Origin: Bacteroidales bacterium
GTDB lineage: Bacteria; Bacteroidota; Bacteroidia; Bacteroidales; Muribaculaceae
Assembly (NCBI GenBank): GCA_004552395.1
Contig: SFOK01000058.1
Location: 1 to 10,716 of the forward strand
Direction: 5' to 3'
Length of the DNA: 10,716 nucleotides
Of the stretch, positions 6,821-10,716 are shown in pieces. A program made the position numbers and the translations under genes. The notes beneath the pieces are model-generated. The model did no database searches, was not told the DNA's origin, and saw only the letters and a program-made list of their open reading frames with translations. Every line of letters starts with the position of its first letter. The first letter of the stretch is position 1.

Positions 6821-7171
6821 ATGCCAAGATCAGTAAATCACGTTGCATCAAGAGAGAAAAGAAAGAAAATCCTCAAACTCACCCGCGGTTACTACGGAAG
6901 CCGCCGTAACGTCTGGACCGTCGCCAAGAACACATGGGAGAAGGGTCTGACCTACGCATACCGCGACCGCAAGGACAAGAAGCACAATTTCCGTGCACTG
7001 TGGATTCAGCGTATCAACGCCGCCGCACGTCTTGAGGATCTTTCCTACAGCAAGCTCATGGGCCTGATTCACAAAGCCGGCATCGAGATCAACCGTAAGG
7101 TACTCGCCGACCTCGCAGTGAACAATCCCGCAGCTTTCAAGGCTATCGTGGACAAGGTAAAGAATGCCTGA
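6821..7171 (+). CDS. rplT: 50S ribosomal protein L20
   Basis: 116-aa primary rRNA-binding protein needed early in 50S assembly. It is recognised from MPRSVNHVASREKRKKILK (a basic N-terminal arm that threads through 23S rRNA), TRGYYGSRRNVW and ALWIQRINAAARLEDLSYSKLMGLIHKAGIEINRKVLADLA. The length is normal (E. coli 118 aa). In E. coli and Bacillus L20 is the autogenous repressor of the infC-rpmI-rplT unit, so the structured spacers upstream are candidate target sites. It is the last gene; a strong terminator follows 41 nt after the stop. Confidence 0.98.
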   Translation: MPRSVNHVASREKRKKILKLTRGYYGSRRNVWTVAKNTWEKGLTYAYRDRKDKKHNFRALWIQRINAAARLEDLSYSKLMGLIHKAGIEINRKVLADLAVNNPAAFKAIVDKVKNA

Positions 7172-7212
7172 ACCGCCGCTGACTCTCTCAAGAGCCTGAA
7201 GCTATAAAAATC

Positions 7213-7249
7213 CGACCCGGAGGGGACTCCCCCTTCGGGTCGATTTTTT
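7213..7249 (+). terminator. Strong intrinsic terminator of the thrS-infC-rpmI-rplT unit
   Basis: A 13-bp stem runs from CGACCCGGAGGGG (7213-7225) to CCCCTTCGGGTCG (7230-7242), with one G-U pair and an ACTC loop, followed by ATTTTTT. This is a textbook Rho-independent terminator. An A-run (7206-7210) before the stem would let it act on the opposite strand too. Confidence 0.93.
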
Positions 7250-7416
7250 GTGCGGTTTCGGGCGTGTAAACGCTGCGCTGAATCTTGCGGCAAAAGCATG
7301 AAATTTTGCGAATGCGGGGAAGAGAAGCGGTCGCGGAGCCGAGCGCGGAGCCGAGCCGAGCCACGAATAGATTCGGGGAGGGCCGATGAAGCGGCGAGGG
7401 CCGAGGCAGCGGGCAG

Positions 7417-7507
7417 GCAATTCATTGAGGCACAAGCCCAATCGCAAATACGCAATTCATTTAGGTTCAGGTCCAATCGTAAATGCGCATTTCATTGAGG
7501 TTCAGGA
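7417..7507. repeat. 35-bp tandem repeat, about 2.6 copies
   Basis: Copies begin at 7417, 7452 and 7487, an exact 35-bp spacing. Units 1 and 2 share GCAATTCATT(G/T)AGG, CCAATCG and AAAT(A/G)CG and differ at about seven positions. Unit 3 matches for 21 bases (GCATTTCATTGAGGTTCAGG) and then diverges. There are no spacers, so this is not a CRISPR array. A period that is not a multiple of three argues against coding. It is a short degenerate minisatellite of unknown role. Confidence 0.8.
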
Positions 7508-7523
7508 TGATATATGACGACCC

Positions 7524-7543
7524 GGGCGCAAAAAATTGCGCCC
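7524..7543. repeat. GC-rich palindrome, GGGCGC type (copy 2)
   Basis: GGGCGCAA (7524-7531) and TTGCGCCC (7536-7543) are perfect 8-bp arms around AAAA, followed by CTG. It shares the frame GGGCGC...GCGCCCCT with the palindrome at 3418-3437. Both are intergenic and next to gene ends. Confidence 0.55.
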
Positions 7544-7580
7544 CTGCAGTGTCGATAATACAAGCGGACGAATGACACGC

Positions 7581-7615
7581 TGCCCTGACGGGCACTAAAA
7601 ACCGCAGATTTTTAG
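7581..7615 (-). terminator. Paired hairpins after the EamA transporter gene
   Basis: CTAAAAA (7595-7601) and TTTTTAG (7609-7615) form a 7-bp stem. Next to it TGCCC (7581-7585) and GGGCA (7590-7594) form a 5-bp stem with a TGAC loop. Read on the minus strand they come 36-70 nt after the transporter stop, with the U-rich arm facing downstream. The second stem is GC-rich but no U-run follows it, so terminator function is uncertain. Confidence 0.4.
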
Positions 7616-7650
7616 CTCAGTAAAGCCGGGCCGGGCGGATACGGGCCGGG

Positions 7651-8607
7651 TCAGGTGGGATCGGAGTCGGAGACGGGGATTTTTCTACGGTTGGGAAGAT
7701 GGTCCGTAACAACGAGGCCTCCGATGATAAGGACGCATCCCAAAGAGCCGAGCAGTGTGATCCCTTCGCTGAGGAAGATTGAGGCCGCAATCATTGTCAC
7801 GACGGGCTGACCGTAGAGGTAGTTGTTGGTAGTGACGGGGCCTATGATTTTCATAGCTTCGTTCCAGATCACATAGGCACCTGCCGAGCATATAAGCACA
7901 AGGAAAAGGAAGTTGAGTATATACTGCGAATGGGCGAAATCGAAGAGCACGTCGTAATGGAGCGGCTCGGATTGAGTTAAGAGCAGCGGCAGGGATGTGA
8001 TCACGCCGTAGAAGAAGATTTTTCGGGTGATGAAGAAGCCGTTGTAGTGCGGGAGCACCCGTTTGATCATGAGTCCGTAGACGGCCCAGCTCAACGATGC
8101 GCAGATGGCGAGAAGGTCGCCTTTGGGGTGCAGTTCGAGGCCTTCGCCCGAGTTGAAGATGATGCATCCAACTCCGACAAGAGCTATCAGCGATCCTATG
8201 AGGGCGCTGCTGCCGATCTTCTGCTTATAAATGAACGCTATGAGGGCCGTGGTGAAAAGCGGCGAAGTGGAAGCGAGCATGGAGACGTTGGCGGCCGTGG
8301 TGTTTTCGAGGGCGAAGTTCTCAGTGATGAAATAGAGGGAACATGCGCAGACACCGCAGGCAAAGAATGTGAGTTCGTCGCGCCAGTTGAGGGAGAGCAG
8401 CGATTTGCGACAGGTAAAGAGGAGCAGGAGAATGTATGCGGCCAAGAATCTGTAAGAGAACATTTCGACGGGAGTAAGATTTCCGTCGACCATAAGCACT
8501 TTGGTGGAAATAAAGGAGACGCCCCATGCCATGACAGTAATAATGGCGCCGAGATGTCCGATCACTTTCAGGCCCGAGCTCTTTTCCGCAAGCCGTATGC
8601 GAGTCAT
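7651..8607 (-). CDS. EamA/DMT-family transporter, 10 membrane segments
   Basis: 318-aa inner-membrane protein of the drug/metabolite transporter superfamily (EamA, RhaT/YdcZ-like). It has the family's internal duplication: repeat one at ~17-152 (IITVMAWGVSFISTKVLM, FALENTTAANVSMLASTSPLFT) and repeat two at ~163-301 (LLAICASLSWAVYGLMIKR, NNYLYGQPVVTMIAASIFLSE, GCVLIIGGLVV). Hydrophobicity supports ten helices. The FALENTTAANVSMLASTSPLF stretch is the usual conserved motif near TM4. Members export amino acids, metabolites or drugs; the substrate cannot be read from sequence. The ATG at 8607 begins a short basic cytoplasmic tail and length is normal. It stands alone, convergent with the ribosomal operon and divergent from the glycosyltransferase. 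The long palindrome lies in its upstream region, and I found no consensus promoter there. Confidence 0.93.
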   Translation of the reverse strand: MTRIRLAEKSSGLKVIGHLGAIITVMAWGVSFISTKVLMVDGNLTPVEMFSYRFLAAYILLLLFTCRKSLLSLNWRDELTFFACGVCACSLYFITENFALENTTAANVSMLASTSPLFTTALIAFIYKQKIGSSALIGSLIALVGVGCIIFNSGEGLELHPKGDLLAICASLSWAVYGLMIKRVLPHYNGFFITRKIFFYGVITSLPLLLTQSEPLHYDVLFDFAHSQYILNFLFLVLICSAGAYVIWNEAMKIIGPVTTNNYLYGQPVVTMIAASIFLSEGITLLGSLGCVLIIGGLVVTDHLPNRRKIPVSDSDPT

Positions 8608-8627
8608 AAGTAAGTTTCAGAAATTAG

Positions 8628-8815
8628 TTAATATTAACTCTAACAGTAAGTCAAGTAACTGCTTATGAAATTTTGAAGTCTTTTGTGTGCTTTTCTCGCT
8701 TTCGTTCAGTCTTAGAGCACTCTAAGCTCCTTCACACAATCAAAAAAACATCGCAAAATCCAGTCAAAATTTCTATAAGCCAAATTCTTCACCTTACTTA
8801 AGAGGTAAGATTTAA
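8628..8815. repeat. Long imperfect palindrome, MITE- or hairpin-like element
   Basis: The spacer between the transporter and glycosyltransferase genes folds back on itself. The centre is a perfect stem, CTTAGAG (8711-8717) and CTCTAAG (8720-8726), with a 2-nt loop. Outward, GCTTATGAAATTTTGA (8661-8676) matches the complement of TCAAAATTTCTATAAGC (8764-8780) with one inserted base, and TTTTGTGTG faces CACACAATC. Weaker symmetry (AGTAAG at 8645 against CTTACT at 8793) carries it to about 8628-8815. It encodes no transposase and no clear target-site duplication is visible. It may be a non-autonomous mobile element, a dispersed palindrome, or a structured RNA. Confidence 0.6.
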
Positions 8816-8964
8816 GGTACGAGTTACACAATTGCAGCGCCAGAGAGCCGGGAGGCCGCAACGCAGGGATACGACACGGCTCAGCGCACACCACAAAATT
8901 ACAAAATATAGGCGAGCCTCCCAAAAATAGCCTGAAAAAATTTACCTGTTTGCGGAATTTCTTC

Positions 8965-8972
8965 TAACTTTG
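8965..8972 (+). promoter_or_regulatory. -7 box abutting the glycosyltransferase start codon
   Basis: TAACTTTG matches TAnnTTTG perfectly and ends 4 bases before the ATG at 8977. A weak -33 match (TTTA, 8941-8944) lies 20 bp upstream. A transcript start 5-7 bases past the box would fall on or just inside the start codon, implying a leaderless mRNA. Confidence 0.55.
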
Positions 8973-8976
8973 CGGT

Positions 8977-9939
8977 ATGGACTCAACGACGCGCAAGCTT
9001 GCAATAGTGGTACCCTGCTACAATGAGGAGGGAGTGCTGGTGCGTTCCGTGCCCGAGCTGTTGGCCGTGACAGAGAAGCTTGCGGCCGAGGGTGAGATCT
9101 CCCCGGCGAGCTATGTGCTGTGTGTCGACGACGGGTCGCAAGACGGCACATGGGCAGAGATATGCGCTCTTTCCTCGGAACATTCCGGCCGAGTGAGGGG
9201 CGTGAGGCTTGCGCATAACCGCGGGCATCAGTATGCGCTGCTTGCAGGGCTCATGGAGGCCCGGCGTGACTGCGACGCGGCTGTGAGCATCGACGCCGAC
9301 CTTCAGGACCCGCCGTCGGTCATCAGTGCGATGGTGAGGAAATGGTCCGGAGAAGGAGACGAGATAGTCTACGGCGTGCGGTCGTCGCGGCAGACCGACA
9401 CCTGGTTCAAGCGCAATTCGGCCAGAGGATTTTACAAGCTTCAGCGTTCCATGGGTGTGGACACCATCTATGACCACGCCGACTTCCGCCTCATGTCGCG
9501 CAGAGCGCTTGACCTGCTGTCGGAATATCACGAGCAGAATCTGTTTCTGCGAGGCATAGTGCCTCAGATAGGTCTGAAGACGGGGATTGTGACATATGAG
9601 CGGGCGCACCGCGTGGCCGGAGAGTCGAAATATCCGCTCAAGAAGATGCTCGCTTTCTCGATCGATGGCATCACATCCTTCTCCGCACGACCGATGCGAT
9701 GGATTTTTTACACCGGAGTGGTGCTTCTGTTGCTGGACATAGCCGTAGCATTATATGTGATCTTCTCGCGGATGTTTGGCCATGTTGCGCTCGGCTGGAG
9801 TTCGCTCATCCTTTCGGTGTGGTTCTTAGGGAGCCTTATACTGATAGCCATAGGAATGGTTGGCGAATATATAGGGAAAATCTTCACCGAAGTAAAGGCG
9901 CGGCCGCGCTACGCCATATCTGACCGCATCGGTTTCTGA
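8977..9939 (+). CDS. Membrane-anchored family 2 glycosyltransferase (GtrB/ArnC/DPM1-like)
   Basis: 320-aa inverting GT-A glycosyltransferase. Enzymes of this group transfer a sugar from a nucleotide donor to undecaprenyl (or dolichyl) phosphate on the inner face of the membrane. Residues 8-18 (LAIVVPCYNEE) are the nucleotide-binding strand, VDDGSQDGTW is at 50-59, the metal-binding DAD at 106-108 within SIDADLQDPP, and DFRLMSRRAL at 169-178. HRVAGESKYPLKKML follows. Two C-terminal membrane helices (~242-266 and ~272-297) end in GEYIGKIFTEVKARPRY, the usual tail of this group. Length is typical (~310-330). No flippase (GtrA) or cell-surface polysaccharide genes are adjacent, so sugar and product are unknown. 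The ATG start is forced: the fold begins five residues later and no other Met is near. Confidence 0.94.
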   Translation: MDSTTRKLAIVVPCYNEEGVLVRSVPELLAVTEKLAAEGEISPASYVLCVDDGSQDGTWAEICALSSEHSGRVRGVRLAHNRGHQYALLAGLMEARRDCDAAVSIDADLQDPPSVISAMVRKWSGEGDEIVYGVRSSRQTDTWFKRNSARGFYKLQRSMGVDTIYDHADFRLMSRRALDLLSEYHEQNLFLRGIVPQIGLKTGIVTYERAHRVAGESKYPLKKMLAFSIDGITSFSARPMRWIFYTGVVLLLLDIAVALYVIFSRMFGHVALGWSSLILSVWFLGSLILIAIGMVGEYIGKIFTEVKARPRYAISDRIGF

Positions 9940-10004
9940 GGGGGATTCTACCACACTTCAGATTCTCCGGTGCAGACCGGGTTCCGACATGCAAATGACG
10001 GCAT

Positions 10005-10052
10005 GGCGCGTCATCCTCGCGTAGTACTAACGCACTCGGAGGATGGCACGCC
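10005..10052. terminator. Long hairpin between convergent glycosyltransferase and rubredoxin genes
   Basis: GGCGCGTCATCCTC (10005-10018) is complementary, with two G-U or mismatch positions, to GAGGATGGCACGCC region (10039-10052). The apex is near-palindromic GCGTAGTACTAACGC (10019-10033). It sits 65 nt after the glycosyltransferase stop and 44 nt past the rubredoxin stop on the other strand. It would suit a shared bidirectional end, but no U-run follows on either strand. Confidence 0.45.
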
Positions 10053-10067
10053 TACGAAGGCTGCAAT

Positions 10068-10097
10068 ACCGGCATTACTCTGAAAGAGACGGCCGGT
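10068..10097 (-). terminator. Small hairpin at the rubredoxin 3' end
   Basis: ACCGGC (10068-10073) and GCCGGT (10092-10097) form a 6-bp stem, and TCT/AGA around GAA can pair inside. It touches the last base of the rubredoxin stop codon on the minus strand. It could protect or terminate that short transcript; no U-run is present. Confidence 0.35.
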
Positions 10098-10261
10098 CAG
10101 TCGTTGATCTGATCGAAATCCTCTTTTCCGACACCGCAAACCGGGCAGACCCAGCTGTCGGGAAGTTCTTCAAAAGGTGTTCCGGGAGCTATACCTCCCT
10201 CGGGATCTCCTATTTCGGGGTCGTAAACCCAGTCGCAAACTCTGCAAATGTATTTCTGCAT
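10097..10261 (-). CDS. Rubredoxin
   Basis: 54-aa mononuclear iron electron carrier, cytoplasmic. The iron is held by four cysteines in two knuckles, both present: C6 and C9 in YICRVCDWVYDP, C39 and C42 in SWVCPVCGVGKEDF. The segment PEIGDPEGGIAPGTPFEELPDSW is the standard rubredoxin core, and length is typical (50-55 aa). In anaerobes rubredoxin donates electrons to rubrerythrin and oxygen- or peroxide-reducing enzymes, so oxidative stress defence is the likely role, but no partner gene is in view. The ATG at 10261 opens directly onto the first knuckle. The gene is convergent with the glycosyltransferase. Upstream, GTTGTTAAAT is repeated in tandem on its strand, followed by TAAATTTT, a near match to a -7 box. 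Confidence 0.95.
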   Translation of the reverse strand: MQKYICRVCDWVYDPEIGDPEGGIAPGTPFEELPDSWVCPVCGVGKEDFDQIND

Positions 10262-10278
10262 GGTAGGTTGGTTTTAAA

Positions 10279-10298
10279 ATTTAACAACATTTAACAAC
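10279..10298. repeat. 10-bp tandem repeat upstream of rubredoxin
   Basis: ATTTAACAAC occurs twice in direct tandem (10279-10288 and 10289-10298). On the minus strand it reads GTTGTTAAAT twice, 18-37 nt before the rubredoxin ATG. It may be part of the promoter or an operator. It is also the last sequence that still looks Bacteroidales-like before the putative junction. Confidence 0.6.
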
Positions 10299-10382
10299 CG
10301 ACATCCGTAGCCTTTTCGAAGCCGGGGGTAATTCGGAACATCCGGAAACAACCGGTTCTAAAAATCCAGTCAGAGAAAAGAA

Positions 10383-10388
10383 GGGAGG
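10383..10388 (+). promoter_or_regulatory. Strong Shine-Dalgarno sequence of the virB4-like gene
   Basis: GGGAGG lies 8 nt before the ATG at 10397, an ideal Firmicutes-style ribosome-binding site. thrS, infC, rpmI, rplT and the glycosyltransferase have nothing comparable. It decides the start and also marks the change in DNA origin. Confidence 0.8.
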
Positions 10389-10396
10389 AAAGACAG

Positions 10397-10716
10397 ATGT
10401 CAAAAAGAAAAAATAACAGCACCAAAAAGTCAAAGAAAAAAGAAGAAAAGCGGCTTTCGGTACAAAAGACGATCCGATACAAAGAGATGGGAAAGGATGG
10501 GATCTGCCGGGTACAGGGAAATACATATTCCAAATGTATCCGGTTTTATGATATCAACTATCAGCTGGCACAGAATGAGGATAAGAATGCTATTTTTGAA
10601 AACTGGTGTGATTTCCTCAACTATTTTGACAGCAGCATCCATTTCCAGCTGAGCTTTATCAATCACAAAAGTAATATGAAGGAATTTGAGAATGTGATCC
10701 GTATCCGGCCTCAGCC
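10397..10716 (+). CDS. VirB4-like conjugation ATPase, N-terminal part (runs off the window)
   Basis: 106 complete codons of an open frame that continues past the right edge. VirB4 proteins are the ATPases that power type IV secretion in conjugation. The Lys/Ser-rich start (MSKRKNNSTKKSKKKEEKRL) followed by SVQKTIRYKEMGKDGICRV, IRFYDINYQLAQNEDKNAIF, ENWCDFLNYFDSSIHFQLSF and NMKEF matches my memory of the VirB4-like ATPases of Tn1549/CD1110-type elements in Clostridia. Walker motifs would lie further downstream and are not visible. Base use is far more A-rich than in the neighbouring genes. A second frame is open from 10285 to TAA at 10414-10416 and overlaps this start by 20 nt. In these elements a PrgI-type gene normally precedes virB4, so it may be that gene's tail, but I cannot confirm it. 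Family call good; belonging to the same chromosome doubtful. Confidence 0.8.
   Translation, partial: MSKRKNNSTKKSKKKEEKRLSVQKTIRYKEMGKDGICRVQGNTYSKCIRFYDINYQLAQNEDKNAIFENWCDFLNYFDSSIHFQLSFINHKSNMKEFENVIRIRPQ

Larger units (their letters stand above)
7250..7650. other. 400-nt non-coding spacer with several small repeats
   Basis: The spacer separates the ribosomal operon from the convergent transporter gene. It holds a 12-bp tandem duplication (CGCGGAGCCGAG at 7332 and 7344), a 35-bp tandem repeat (7417-7507), a GGGCGC palindrome (7524-7543) and two hairpins near the transporter's 3' end. The open frames crossing it have Arg/Ala/Ser-rich low-complexity translations with no recognisable family. 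I see no RNA gene or promoter I would defend. Confidence 0.6.

Noticed and set aside
7250..7420. Bacteroidales-1 (6S-like) RNA, which in this order often lies just downstream of rplT
   Set aside because: I found no TTTG-N19-TAnnTTTG promoter (only AAATTTTG at 7301) and no second terminator that would delimit such an RNA. A covariance search with Infernal would settle it.
7417..7507. CRISPR-like array
   Set aside because: The units are directly adjacent with no unique spacers, only about 2.6 copies, and diverged; no cas genes are near.
8047..8613. 188-codon plus-strand open frame
   Set aside because: Antisense to the EamA transporter, whose ten helices and duplication are clear. The Glu/Gly-rich translation is what the complement of a hydrophobic gene gives.
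8712..8924. 70-codon minus-strand open frame in the spacer upstream of the transporter
   Set aside because: It spans one arm of the long palindrome. The translation has no family signature and no promoter, so it is better explained as part of a repeat than as a gene.

Overview
The window looks like chromosomal DNA from the order Bacteroidales, plausibly a Muribaculaceae-type gut bacterium. Support comes from three things: the gene order thrS-infC-rpmI-rplT, the Bacteroidetes promoter consensus (TTTG, 19-21 bp, TAnnTTTG) with almost no Shine-Dalgarno sequences, and a secreted C10 cysteine protease ending in a type IX secretion-like C-terminal domain. The family-level assignment is inference. 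The last ~320 bases (from 10397, perhaps from ~10300) look different. They carry a strong Shine-Dalgarno sequence and the first 106 codons of a VirB4-like conjugation ATPase of the type found on Tn1549-like elements of Firmicutes. This is either a cross-phylum mobile element or, more likely, a chimeric assembly join.

Layout. 30-59: terminator hairpin. 138-2885 (minus): large multi-domain C10 (streptopain-type) secreted protease. 2886-3487: AT-rich spacer with purine micro-repeats, a two-sided remnant of a GH88 unsaturated glucuronyl hydrolase gene (3091-3384), and a GC-rich hairpin. 3488-7249: one transcription unit with a consensus promoter, a ~160-nt structured leader, thrS, infC, rpmI, rplT and a strong intrinsic terminator. 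7250-7650: non-coding, with a 12-bp tandem duplication, a 35-bp tandem repeat and three small hairpins. 7651-8607 (minus): EamA/DMT-type transporter. 8608-8976: spacer dominated by a nearly 190-bp imperfect palindrome. 8977-9939 (plus): membrane-anchored family 2 glycosyltransferase with an apparently leaderless start. 10005-10097: two hairpins between convergent genes. 10097-10261 (minus): rubredoxin. 10397-end (plus): virB4-like fragment.

How the genes relate. thrS-infC-rpmI-rplT is a conserved translation operon (threonyl-tRNA synthetase, IF3, L35, L20). The protease, transporter, glycosyltransferase and rubredoxin are separate single-gene units with no visible functional link. I see no convincing new multi-gene system. 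The observations most worth following are the thrS leader RNA, the long palindrome at 8628-8815, the accessory domains of the protease and the foreign DNA at the right end.
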